Of a DNA stretch of 56,494 nucleotides, positions 13,269 through 20,206 are shown piece after piece. The position numbers were made by a program, and so were the translations under genes. The notes under the pieces are model-generated. The model searched no databases. It worked only from the letters and a program-made list of their open reading frames with translations, and had not been told where the DNA came from. Source of the stretch: Nannocystis sp. (GTDB lineage Bacteria; Myxococcota_A; Polyangia; Nannocystales; Nannocystaceae); contig JADJRG010000011.1 of NCBI GenBank assembly GCA_016712315.1, positions 1 to 56,494 of the forward strand. The letters run 5' to 3'. Within the stretch, counting starts at the first letter, position 1, and each line of letters starts with the position of its first letter.

Positions 13269-13420
13269 CCGACGCAGAGCGAGCGGTCCTCGCTTCGATG
13301 CGCGGCGGGCGCGCCTATGTGCCGTGGGCGACGGCGGACGAGGTGGTCGCGCAGCTCGAGGCGCAGGGCTGCGAGGTGGTGCGGTGTGGGGTGGATGTCG
13401 TGACGTGGGAGGCGAGATGA
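13265..13420 (+). CDS. Small hypothetical protein, 51 aa
   Basis: A 51-codon open frame from GTG 13265-13267 (overlapping the previous stop as GTGA) to TGA 13418-13420 (overlapping the initiator gene start as ATGA). The translation has a compact alpha/beta character, with VTDAERAVLASMRGG, then YVPWATADEVVAQLEAQGCE and a closing strand. The exact fit between its neighbours is the evidence that it is real. Confidence 0.5.
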   Translation: MTDAERAVLASMRGGRAYVPWATADEVVAQLEAQGCEVVRCGVDVVTWEAR

Positions 13421-14313
13421 GCGGGCGAATCAGGAGCATCAAGCCGGAGTGGTTGGAGGACGAGCTGCTCGCGGCGGCGAGCGACGAGGCGCGCGTGCTG
13501 TCGGTCGCGCTGATCCTCATGGCCGACGACTACGGGCGTGGACGTGCCAGCGCAGCAGCCATCGCGACCGGCGCGTGGCGGTACCAGCTCGAGCGGGACG
13601 ATGGCGAACACACTCGCGAGACACTCGCGAGGGCCTCGCGAGCCCTTCGCGAGCTTGTCGCGATCCGCTTCGTGACCGTCTACGAGGTCGCCGGACAGCG
13701 GTACTTCGAGATCCGCAACTGGCAGAAGCACCAGAAGGTGGACCGGCCGTCCAAGCCGCGCATTCCTGAGCCTCCGCCGCAAGAAACGGCCGAGATTGCG
13801 GCACTCGACACACCCTCGCGAGACACTCGCGAGACACTCGCGAGTCCCTCGACACATCCTCGCGAGACACTCGCGACTGATCATGGACCTGGATCAGGAC
13901 CTGGATCAGGACCAGCGAGCGTGGACCTCGCGCGCACGCGCACACGCGAAGACTCGACCCTCGTCGACGCCAAGCGCATCGAGACCGCGAGACGGGCTGT
14001 CCAGGCTGGCTACCAGACTCGCCGGCTCTCGGTGCCCGGCAGGGTCGCGACCACGGCACCGAACCACGACGACGCGTGCAAGCTCGCTGGCCTCGGAGCG
14101 CTGCCGCCCGACGACCTCGTGGCCATCATCGATGGCTTCTTCGGCGACGAGTCGATGCGAGCGAAGGGCTACCCCGTGGCCTACCTGCTCGCGAATCCGA
14201 ACCAGTGGGGGCGCGGCGCACTCGATGCGGCGCGCGACGACGGGCACAGCCGCGAGCGGCCGGCCGTGCAGGAGATCCCGCCGTGGGCGCGGACGGAGGT
14301 GAGCCATGGGTGA
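13417..14313 (+). CDS. Phage replication initiator / replisome organiser, 298 aa
   Basis: The N-terminal 120 residues match a common phage replication-protein domain: SGRIRSIKPEWLEDELLAA, SDEARVLSVALILMADDYGR, then a winged-helix-like part ending in RYFEIRNWQKHQKVDRPSKP. A low-complexity middle (about residues 130-180) is encoded by short DNA repeats. The C-terminus is helical, with LPPDDLVAIIDGFF, and could contact the loader encoded next. Its gene overlaps a DnaC-like gene by eight bases, the usual lambda O/P-type order. Two blocks of 11-bp repeats inside the gene are candidate binding sites, as in lambda, where the origin lies inside gene O. ATG 13417 overlaps the previous stop. Confidence 0.7.
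   Translation: MSGRIRSIKPEWLEDELLAAASDEARVLSVALILMADDYGRGRASAAAIATGAWRYQLERDDGEHTRETLARASRALRELVAIRFVTVYEVAGQRYFEIRNWQKHQKVDRPSKPRIPEPPPQETAEIAALDTPSRDTRETLASPSTHPRETLATDHGPGSGPGSGPASVDLARTRTREDSTLVDAKRIETARRAVQAGYQTRRLSVPGRVATTAPNHDDACKLAGLGALPPDDLVAIIDGFFGDESMRAKGYPVAYLLANPNQWGRGALDAARDDGHSRERPAVQEIPPWARTEVSHG
13610..13664 (+). repeat. 11-bp tandem repeats, block 1 (candidate iterons)
   Basis: Five units follow each other with an exact 11-bp period: 13610-13620 and 13621-13631 are both ACACTCGCGAG. The units at 13632, 13643 and 13654 keep the TCGCGA core with changes at the first bases. Since 11 is not a multiple of three, the period cannot come from a repeated protein motif. One turn of DNA per unit suits a protein-binding array. 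Confidence 0.65.
13801..13877 (+). repeat. 11-bp tandem repeats, block 2 (candidate iterons)
   Basis: Seven units of 11 bp with the core CTCGCGAG start at 13804, 13815, 13826, 13837, 13848, 13859 and 13870. The units at 13804 and 13848 are degenerate (CTCGACAC) and the last ends in C. The consensus equals that of block 1, about 150 bp upstream. With block 1 this gives twelve sites inside the replication initiator gene, a candidate origin of replication. Confidence 0.7.
13885..13912 (+). repeat. 12-bp direct repeats next to the iteron block
   Basis: GGACCTGGATCA occurs twice in a row, followed by a partial third copy (GGACCA). It encodes a Gly-Pro-Gly-Ser linker in the initiator protein and directly follows block 2. 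It contains GATC sites, which may matter if the host or phage methylates them. The unit length is a multiple of three, so a coding origin is also possible. Confidence 0.5.
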
Positions 14314-15004
14314 CGCGATTGCGATGCTGCGCGCGGCCGGTCTGCGCGGGCCTGCGAGCGATGCTGAGGTCGCTGCGTGGGAGTCGCGCCGCGACTTCGA
14401 GCGATGGCGCGAGGAGGGCAAGGCTCGTCGGCTGCGACGCGCGGAGATCCTCGACCGCGAGCTGCCTGGCGAGCTGACCGACGACGGTCGGCGGACGGTC
14501 GTCCACGAGATGCGCCCGCATCCGCTCACGGCCGATCTTGTGCTATCGTGGGGCGCGACGAAGGACGGGCCGTGTGCGCTCGCTGTCGTGGGCGAGCGTG
14601 GCGTCGGCAAGACCGTCGCGGCCGCGTGGTGGGTCGCTGACACGGACGGGCGCTACGTGCTGTCGAGCGAGCTCGTGCGGCTGTGGTCGGCGCAGTACGG
14701 GCCGGACCGCGAGCGGTGGGAGTCGCTCAAGCGCGCTCGCGCTCTCGTGGTCGACGAGATTGGCGGCGAGCGTCAGCGGCTCGACGATGTGCGCGCGATG
14801 CTCGAGGAGCTGGTCAACGCGCGTCAGGGCTCGCGCACCAAGACGCTGCTGCTCGGCAACATCACGCGGGCTCAGTGGGAGCAGCGACTCACGCCGCGCG
14901 CCGCGTCTCGCTGGCAGAGCGTCGGATACACGCTGGAGCTCACCAGCCGCGTCGACATGCGCCGTCGTCGGCGTTCGCCCGTCACGGCTGAGGTGACCCG
15001 ATGA
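14306..15004 (+). CDS. DnaC-like helicase loader (AAA+ ATPase), 232 aa
   Basis: An AAA+ ATPase of the DnaC/IstB kind, expected to load the replicative helicase at the phage origin. Walker A is GERGVGKTVAAAW (about residues 95-107) and Walker B is ALVVDEIGGE (about 145-154). A sensor-type LLLGNIT segment follows near 183. The N-terminal 80 residues are helical and charged, where loaders usually bind helicase or initiator. It overlaps the initiator gene by eight bases. The family is often about 230-250 residues, so it looks complete. Confidence 0.8.
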   Translation: MGDAIAMLRAAGLRGPASDAEVAAWESRRDFERWREEGKARRLRRAEILDRELPGELTDDGRRTVVHEMRPHPLTADLVLSWGATKDGPCALAVVGERGVGKTVAAAWWVADTDGRYVLSSELVRLWSAQYGPDRERWESLKRARALVVDEIGGERQRLDDVRAMLEELVNARQGSRTKTLLLGNITRAQWEQRLTPRAASRWQSVGYTLELTSRVDMRRRRRSPVTAEVTR

Positions 15005-15168
15005 GCGAGACCGAGGAGCCGGCGATGGTCCGCGACGAGGCGCTGCTGCGCGACCTCGACGCCGAGCACGTGCTGCGGACGCGGCGCAACGTCAGGGCGG
15101 CGTACGTCAAGCGCCGTCGCAGCGATGGGCGCGTCGAGTGGACGCACGTCACGAGGTGGGACGCGTGA
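15001..15168 (+). CDS. Small hypothetical protein, 55 aa
   Basis: A 55-codon open frame from ATG 15001, overlapping the loader stop as ATGA, to TGA at 15166-15168. It has an acidic first half and a basic second half with VRAAYVKRRRSDGRVEW. No family recognised. The short gap after it (15169-15243) is GC-rich with no gene. It is real by its overlap and by the lack of any alternative gene here. Confidence 0.5.
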   Translation: MSETEEPAMVRDEALLRDLDAEHVLRTRRNVRAAYVKRRRSDGRVEWTHVTRWDA

Positions 15169-15243
15169 GCGCGGAGGCGGGTAGGCGGCCCGGAGACGGG
15201 TGACGAGCGGGCGTCTGAGGGCAACGTCGGGGCGGGAAACGCT

Positions 15244-15669
15244 ATGACATTCGTGTCACGGTGGAAGCGCGGCCGCACGATGGAGCACCTCGACATGAGG
15301 GATCTCCTGGCCTCGGAAGACTGCGCCACGGTTGACGTGGACGACGTGGAAATCGCCTACGAAGGTCCGTACACGCGAACGGGCCCACTCTCAGCCGAGG
15401 CGTGGGGGAACCTTCTGGCCTACGTCGCAACTCTCGTGTACGCGCGGCCAGCAATCGGCAAGCCCACGAGGGCGTGGGTGGATGTCGAGGCGGCTAGCGG
15501 AGTCAGTTCGCGACGGTGCATGGTGTATCCGGACACGCTCGACCCGCCGAGCTACCAGCAGTACGCGGGCATGCACCACACCGTCGTGGTGCATGTCGAT
15601 GGCGAAGAGGCGCCGCGCGCCGTCTGCTTGGACAGGGTGTCCGTTCGTGGGGCAGGAGCGTGCCTATGA
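15244..15669 (+). CDS. Hypothetical protein, paralogue of the next gene, 141 aa
   Basis: A 141-residue protein with a mixed alpha/beta pattern. The C-terminal part HTVVVHVDGEEAPRAVCLDR resembles ETVAVHLDGESEARDVAVER at the end of the following protein, and both have a helix-rich middle; the two are probably diverged tandem duplicates. No known family. ATG 15244-15246 has a weak GGGAAA ribosome site. It starts a new translation unit after a 75-base gap. Confidence 0.55.
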   Translation: MTFVSRWKRGRTMEHLDMRDLLASEDCATVDVDDVEIAYEGPYTRTGPLSAEAWGNLLAYVATLVYARPAIGKPTRAWVDVEAASGVSSRRCMVYPDTLDPPSYQQYAGMHHTVVVHVDGEEAPRAVCLDRVSVRGAGACL

Positions 15670-16025
15670 GCGAACCGCGGGAGCTGCTGGCGCATCCCAT
15701 CGGGCCGCTCGTGCGGACGTGCCGCGAGGGTGGCGCGCTGACGGACGGCGAGCGTGCGGCGGTCGATGCGTCGGGGCTGCTCGACGTCATCGAGGGGCGG
15801 CCGTGCTGGGCGTGCGTGCATGACGAGCGCGGGCGCGAGCGGTGGGTGCGCGGCGTCGTCGCCGGCGGCATCCGGTCGCGCTACTGCGGGCGTCAGGTGC
15901 GGCAGTACGAGGGGCATGACGTGGCTCCGTGCGACCCGTGGCTGGAGACGGTGGCGGTGCACCTCGACGGCGAGTCAGAGGCGCGAGATGTGGCGGTCGA
16001 GAGGGTGAGAGCGGAGGTGGTGTGA
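15666..16025 (+). CDS. Hypothetical protein, paralogue of the previous gene, 119 aa
   Basis: A 119-residue protein with two conserved-looking cysteines in RPCWACVHDERG, a basic middle (RSRYCGRQVRQYEG), and a C-terminal strand pair that matches the end of the previous protein. The start at ATG 15666 overlaps the previous stop as ATGA; its stop overlaps the next start as TGATG. Tandem duplication with divergence is the simplest history. Function unknown. Confidence 0.55.
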   Translation: MSEPRELLAHPIGPLVRTCREGGALTDGERAAVDASGLLDVIEGRPCWACVHDERGRERWVRGVVAGGIRSRYCGRQVRQYEGHDVAPCDPWLETVAVHLDGESEARDVAVERVRAEVV

Positions 16026-17161
16026 TGGGTGACAAGACATCGATCGAGTGGACTGAGGCAACGTGGAATCCCGTTCGCGGATGCTCGCGCGTCTCGCGCG
16101 GATGCGAGAACTGCTACGCCGAGGGTGTCGCGCGGCGCTTCGCTGGTGTCGGCCAGCCGTACGAGGGCCTCGTGCGCATCGGCAAGGACGGCAAGGCGAA
16201 GGCGCAGTGGAACGGCGTCGTGCGCGTCGTGTCCGAGCACCTCGCCGACCCGCTGCACTGGACGCGCCCGCGTCGCGTGTTCGTCAACAGCATGAGCGAC
16301 CTCTTCCACGAGGCGCTGCCGTTCGAGACGATCGCGGCGATCTTCGGCGTGATGGCGGCGTCGCCCGCGCACACGTTCCAGGTGCTCACGAAGAGGCCCG
16401 AGCGCGCGAGCGAGTTCTTCGCGTGGGCGAAGGCGCGAGCGCGCGACGAGTCGCCGTCGGACGTGTGCCTCTACGAGGCCCTCATGGCGAATCCGTGGGA
16501 GCCGCGGATGGTGTCTCTCGGCCTCGACCACCGAGACGAAGAGGTGGAGTGGCCGCTCCCGAACGTCTGGCTCGGCGTGAGCGTCGAAGACCAGGCCACC
16601 GCCGACGAGCGCATCCCGCACCTACTCGCGTGCCCCGCTGCCGTGCGGTGGGTGTCGTACGAGCCCGCGCTCGGGCAGGTCGACTTCTCGCGCTTCATGT
16701 GGCCGGTGAACTCCTCATGGCCGAGCAACTTCCGCTCCCCAGAGGAAGCGCGAGCGGCCGGAGCGTCGGTCACGAGGCATCGGCAGGCGCTCGTCTCGGC
16801 GCACGCGGTATTCCTCGACTGGATCGTGGTCGGCGGCGAGAGCGGGCCCGGCGCGCGGCCGTTCGACATCGTGTGGGCGCGCAGCGTGATCACGCAGTGC
16901 CGCGAAGCGGGCGTCGCGTGCTTCGTGAAGCAGCTCGGGGCGCATCCGGTCAACGGAGAGCGATCGGCTATCTACGACAGGCACGGACTCGTCGCTCCTG
17001 GTCTCGCGCACGAGGAAGCGGAGGAGTACGCGCCTCGGTACGACGAAGGTCGCATCGTGCGTCCGGCCCCGGTCCGCATTCGCGACCGCAAGGGCGGCGC
17101 CATGAGCGAGTGGCCCGAGGATCTGCGCGTGCGGGAGTGGCCGTCGCGATTGGCGGTATGA
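16025..17161 (+). CDS. DUF5131 / phage Gp37-Gp68 family protein (radical-SAM-like), 378 aa
   Basis: The first 40 residues are diagnostic: TSIEWTEATWNPVRGCSRVS followed by RGCENCYAE. This gives a C-x6-C-x2-C cluster as in the DUF5131 (phage Gp37/Gp68) family, related to radical-SAM iron-sulfur enzymes. Further family marks are VFVNSMSDLFHE, FQVLTKRPERASEF, NVWLGVSVEDQ, PAVRWVSYEPALG, IVVGGESGPGARPF and CREAGVACFVKQLG. The length is usual, with about 50 extra C-terminal residues. Members are common in phages, often next to packaging or regulatory genes; substrate not known to me. ATG 16025 overlaps the previous stop. Confidence 0.85.
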   Translation: MGDKTSIEWTEATWNPVRGCSRVSRGCENCYAEGVARRFAGVGQPYEGLVRIGKDGKAKAQWNGVVRVVSEHLADPLHWTRPRRVFVNSMSDLFHEALPFETIAAIFGVMAASPAHTFQVLTKRPERASEFFAWAKARARDESPSDVCLYEALMANPWEPRMVSLGLDHRDEEVEWPLPNVWLGVSVEDQATADERIPHLLACPAAVRWVSYEPALGQVDFSRFMWPVNSSWPSNFRSPEEARAAGASVTRHRQALVSAHAVFLDWIVVGGESGPGARPFDIVWARSVITQCREAGVACFVKQLGAHPVNGERSAIYDRHGLVAPGLAHEEAEEYAPRYDEGRIVRPAPVRIRDRKGGAMSEWPEDLRVREWPSRLAV

Positions 17162-17168
17162 CCACGGT

Positions 17169-17645
17169 ATGACCACCAAGAAGCCACTTCGCGCGCGCGC
17201 GAACGCCTCGCCCGTACGAGACGTGATCGACGACGTGTGCCGCATCATCGAGGACGGCTGGACGCCCGTGTCTCGCGCGGCGTGGCAATGCGGCGTCCAC
17301 CCCGAGGCCCTCGAGAGCCGAGCGCGCCACGACGACGAAGTGCGCGAGAAGCTCATGCGCTCGCGCGCGAAGGCGTACGCAGTGCGCGTCGCGAAGCTGC
17401 TCGACTGCATCGAGGAAGGCAAGCCCACGGCCGGCGTGCTGTGGATGATGGAGCGGCTCGACCGCGACGTGATGCATCTGCCGACGCTCGTGCAGCTTGA
17501 CGCGCGCATGACGAGCGGTGACGCGGCGACGCCCGACCAGGTGGCGAGACTCAAGGCGCTGATCGCGCGGCTCGAAGAGGTGCAGTCACACACGCTGCCC
17601 ATCGACGCGACGCCGCGTTCGCCCGGAGAGGGTGGAGGTGAGTGA
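17169..17645 (+). CDS. Putative terminase small subunit, 158 aa
   Basis: A helical protein of small-terminase size. Residues about 30-55 (WTPVSRAAWQCGVHPEALES) look like the DNA-binding helix-turn-helix of such subunits, followed by a helix rich in Arg/Glu and a segment VLWMMERLDRD that is common in them. The C-terminus is a likely oligomerisation helix and Gly-rich tail. It lies two genes upstream of the large subunit with one small gene between. The assignment rests on position and fold pattern, not on a strict motif. ATG 17169 lies just downstream of the previous stop. Confidence 0.6.
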   Translation: MTTKKPLRARANASPVRDVIDDVCRIIEDGWTPVSRAAWQCGVHPEALESRARHDDEVREKLMRSRAKAYAVRVAKLLDCIEEGKPTAGVLWMMERLDRDVMHLPTLVQLDARMTSGDAATPDQVARLKALIARLEEVQSHTLPIDATPRSPGEGGGE

Positions 17646-17914
17646 TGACGAACGGAGAGAAGAACGATCGCGAGGACTACGCGCTCGCGGGAGACGTGAG
17701 CGTCGAGGAAGCGCGCGAGGCGCTGCAACGCTTCATCGACTCGCACTTCAACAACCCTAGCGAGCACGCGCGCGCATCGATTCCGGCCGATCCGCGCCGC
17801 GACGACGACATCCGGCTCGGCGCGTTCATCACGCGCGCCGAGAGGGCGTTCGCGGCGCTCGACGGGGCGCGGATGGCAATGCGCGAGTCGATGGCGGCGT
17901 GCCAGAGGGCGTGA
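17645..17914 (+). CDS. Hypothetical protein between terminase genes, 89 aa
   Basis: An 89-residue acidic helical protein with VSVEEAREALQRFIDSHFN in its first half. ATG 17645 overlaps the small-subunit stop as TGATG, and the large-subunit GTG follows immediately after its stop. Position suggests a packaging accessory role, but no motif supports it. Confidence 0.55.
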   Translation: MTNGEKNDREDYALAGDVSVEEAREALQRFIDSHFNNPSEHARASIPADPRRDDDIRLGAFITRAERAFAALDGARMAMRESMAACQRA

Positions 17915-19381
17915 GTGACCGACCTGTCCGCAGCGGAGGCAGCGCAGGCCATCGCGGAGCTCGAGGCGAGCATCCGTGCGGCGGAGCTGCGTCTCGCGCG
18001 GTCGGAAGCGTTCATCGACTTTCAGCCGCGCTTCGTGGCCGGCTGTGAGCGACGGCCAGACCTCGTGCCCATCTTCGACGTCTTCGAGCGCGCATACGCT
18101 GCGGCACGCGGCGAGGGGCGTCCTGTCATCGCGCTCGTGTCGAGCGGCCCGCAGGTCGGCAAGACGCTCGCGGGACAGGCTGCGTGTGCTGCGTGGCTCG
18201 CGCGGTGCCCTGCCGACGAGCTTGCGTTCATCGCGTACAACGATGACCTCGCGCGCGAGAAGTCGCGCAAGATTCGCGACATCGCCAAGGCTGCGGGTGT
18301 GGCGGTGCGTGGCGATTCGAGCGCGGTCGATCGCTGGCAGACGACGAGCGGCGGCGGCTTCCTCGCGCGCGGCCGGAACGGCGGCGTCACGGGCCGCTCG
18401 GGCCTCTCGCTGATCTGGGTGGACGACCCGTATAAGGACGGCCTTGAGGCACAGTCCGAGGCCATCTCACGCAGCATCGCCGAGACCGTCTCTGGCGTCA
18501 TCTTCACCCGCCGCCACGCACGCACGTCGGTCGTCATCTCGCACACGCGGTGGACCACGAACGACCTCATCGCGCAGCTCGACGCGAAGCTGAGAGGGCG
18601 CATCGAGGCGCACGGCGTCGACCTCGTGAACGTCTCGCTGCCATGCGTCGATGCGGACACGGGCGAGCCGTTGATCACCTTCGGTGGCCGCGACCGCGCG
18701 TTCTACGAGGCTCAGAGACTGCTCGTCACGGACCATGACTGGTGGGCGCTCTACATGGGCTCGCCGCGCCCGCGCGAGGGCAAGCTGCTGCGAGGTGTGC
18801 ACACGTACGACGCGCGGCCAGGACGCTACGCGTGCGCAATCGGCATGGACCTCGCGTACTCCACGCGCACGACGGCGGACTGGTCGGTCGCTGTCGTGCT
18901 CGCGCGAGAGCTCGACGTCGAGCCGGGACAGCTCCCGCGCTTCTACGTGCTCGAGGTGCTGCGTCGGCGCTGCTCGTTCACCGAGTGGCTCGCAGAGATG
19001 CGCGCGCTTCAGATGCGCTACCACGGCGCTCAGGTGCACATGCGCACGGGCGGTCAAGAGGCCGCGCTCCTCGAGACCGCGCACTCGATGGGGCTGAGCG
19101 TTCGCCATGAGCCAACGAAGGGCGACAAGCTGGTGAACGCGAGGGCGCTCGAAGCGGACTGGAATCACGGCCGCGTGCTCGTGCCTGCGAGCGCGACGTG
19201 GGATGTGAGCGGCTACGTGTCGCGCGCGCTGGACTTCTCGGGCATGTCGAGCGCCGAGGTGGACGACGAGATCGACGCGACGGTGACGGCGCACAGGGCG
19301 CTGAGCGAGGGCGTGCTGACGCCAGGCAACGTGGGCAGAGCGGCCGGCCGTGCGCCGGCTGCGAGAGGAGGGTGGCTGTGA
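17915..19381 (+). CDS. terL: Terminase large subunit, 488 aa
   Basis: The DNA-packaging motor and nuclease. The ATPase part has Walker A SSGPQVGKTLAG (about residues 75-86) and Walker B SLIWVDDPYKD (about 166-176), with the coupling segment VVISHTRWTTNDLI after it. The C-terminal nuclease of RNase-H fold has its first acidic residue in AIGMDLAYSTRTTADWSVAV and others in the final third. The GTG start at 17915 directly follows the upstream stop. Unusual is an added N-terminal helix (residues about 8-30) containing ELEASIRAAELRLAR, also found in the coiled-coil protein at 1257-2048. Terminase genes are separated from the portal gene by about 4 kb of accessory genes. Confidence 0.88.
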   Translation: MTDLSAAEAAQAIAELEASIRAAELRLARSEAFIDFQPRFVAGCERRPDLVPIFDVFERAYAAARGEGRPVIALVSSGPQVGKTLAGQAACAAWLARCPADELAFIAYNDDLAREKSRKIRDIAKAAGVAVRGDSSAVDRWQTTSGGGFLARGRNGGVTGRSGLSLIWVDDPYKDGLEAQSEAISRSIAETVSGVIFTRRHARTSVVISHTRWTTNDLIAQLDAKLRGRIEAHGVDLVNVSLPCVDADTGEPLITFGGRDRAFYEAQRLLVTDHDWWALYMGSPRPREGKLLRGVHTYDARPGRYACAIGMDLAYSTRTTADWSVAVVLARELDVEPGQLPRFYVLEVLRRRCSFTEWLAEMRALQMRYHGAQVHMRTGGQEAALLETAHSMGLSVRHEPTKGDKLVNARALEADWNHGRVLVPASATWDVSGYVSRALDFSGMSSAEVDDEIDATVTAHRALSEGVLTPGNVGRAAGRAPAARGGWL

Positions 19382-19611
19382 TGAGCGAGCAAGCGAAGCG
19401 GTGGAGGGTCTCGGATGTGGTGAAGGCGCTGTGCGAGGAGCGCGGCCTGAAGTGGCGCGACGACGATGGAGACTCGTCGCGTGTCGACGGCGACGCCGAA
19501 TACGTCGTGAATAGGGCGCGCGAGGCCGCGATGATCATCCTGCTCGTCAGCACCGCCGTCCTCGTCCCGAGCGCTGCCGTCGCGTGGGCGCTCACTCGAG
19601 GTGCCCGATGA
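19381..19611 (+). CDS. Small membrane protein sharing a duplicated N-terminus, 76 aa
   Basis: The first 20 residues contain QAKRWRVSDVVKALCEE, encoded by a 54-bp stretch repeated without change at 19791-19844 in the gene two downstream. The C-terminus has a membrane segment (AMIILLVSTAVLVPSAAVAW, about residues 52-71) and a short basic end. The mix suggests a partial gene duplication fused to a membrane anchor. ATG 19381 overlaps the terminase stop as TGATG. Confidence 0.55.
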   Translation: MSEQAKRWRVSDVVKALCEERGLKWRDDDGDSSRVDGDAEYVVNRAREAAMIILLVSTAVLVPSAAVAWALTRGAR

Positions 19612-19844
19612 AGGCCCCTCGCATCGTCAACGACGCCTGCGAGCTCGCGAGCGCGATCGGCGAGGTCGTCGAAGCCGTGCTCGAGGCGCTCGCCGCCGCG
19701 CTGAGCCTCGCCCTGACCATCCTGACCTTCGACACGAGCCTGGAGGACGCATGACCGAACAGAACAAGCCGAAGACGATCCGCCTCACGAAGCAAGCGAA
19801 GCGGTGGAGGGTCTCGGATGTGGTGAAGGCGCTGTGCGAGGAGC
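19388..19844 (+). repeat. 54-bp perfect direct repeat (19388-19441 and 19791-19844)
   Basis: The two 54-base copies are identical, start to start 403 bp apart, and both encode QAKRWRVSDVVKALCEE in the same frame. The flanking bases differ at both ends. Identity at every third codon position points to a recent copy or to recombination, not selection on the protein alone. Recombination between the copies would delete the genes between them. Confidence 0.75.
19608..19754 (+). CDS. Small membrane-active peptide, 48 aa
   Basis: A 48-codon open frame from ATG 19608 (overlapping the previous stop as ATGA) to TGA 19752-19754 (overlapping the next ATG). Residues about 20-42 are Ala/Leu-rich and amphipathic (EAVLEALAAALSLALTILTF), suggesting a membrane helix. 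It lies between the two genes that share the duplicated segment. Real by overlaps; function unknown. Confidence 0.5.
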   Translation: MKAPRIVNDACELASAIGEVVEAVLEALAAALSLALTILTFDTSLEDA

Positions 19845-20206
19845 TGTGCAGCGCAGCGTTCGACAAGGTAGCGGCACTCGATCTGCTGCTCGAATGCAGC
19901 TACGCCAGCGAAGAGACGTTCTGCTCGTCGTGGGACGACACGACCGTCAGCCAGATCATGCGCGGTGACGTGGGGCCGGCCGGACTCGGAGAGGTGGACG
20001 CCGAGACGGTGGCCAAGTGTCACCGGCTGGCCTCGCGCGCAGGAGGTTGGTGGGTGCGCAACCCGAGCCACCCGTTCGGCACTCCTGGGTTCTTGCACTT
20101 CGTGCCGCTCTCGCTGTGCGGGTGCAACGACTACTTCACTCCTGAGTCGATGGGATCGACCGCAACGGAGTGCGCCAACTGTGTGGCCGGCAGAGGTGAG
20201 CGATGA
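19751..20206 (+). CDS. Hypothetical Cys-containing protein with duplicated segment, 151 aa
   Basis: A 151-residue protein: a Lys-rich start, then QAKRWRVSDVVKALCEE shared with the gene at 19381, then a central acidic helical region with DDTTVSQIMRGDVGPAGLG that resembles an XRE-like operator-binding region. The C-terminal zinc-like part has CGCNDYF and CANCVAG. It may be the full-length source of the copied piece in 19381-19611. ATG 19751 overlaps the previous stop. Confidence 0.55.
   Translation: MTEQNKPKTIRLTKQAKRWRVSDVVKALCEELCSAAFDKVAALDLLLECSYASEETFCSSWDDTTVSQIMRGDVGPAGLGEVDAETVAKCHRLASRAGGWWVRNPSHPFGTPGFLHFVPLSLCGCNDYFTPESMGSTATECANCVAGRGER

Noticed and set aside
13258..13416. Longer N-terminus for the replication initiator from 13258
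   Set aside because: The added 53 residues are Arg/Gly-rich and overlap a 51-codon gene that fits by GTGA and ATGA overlaps; the family starts at SGRIRSIKPEW.
15167..15205. Short GTG frame after the 55-residue gene
   Set aside because: Only a dozen codons long, no motif; the gap 15169-15243 is taken as noncoding.
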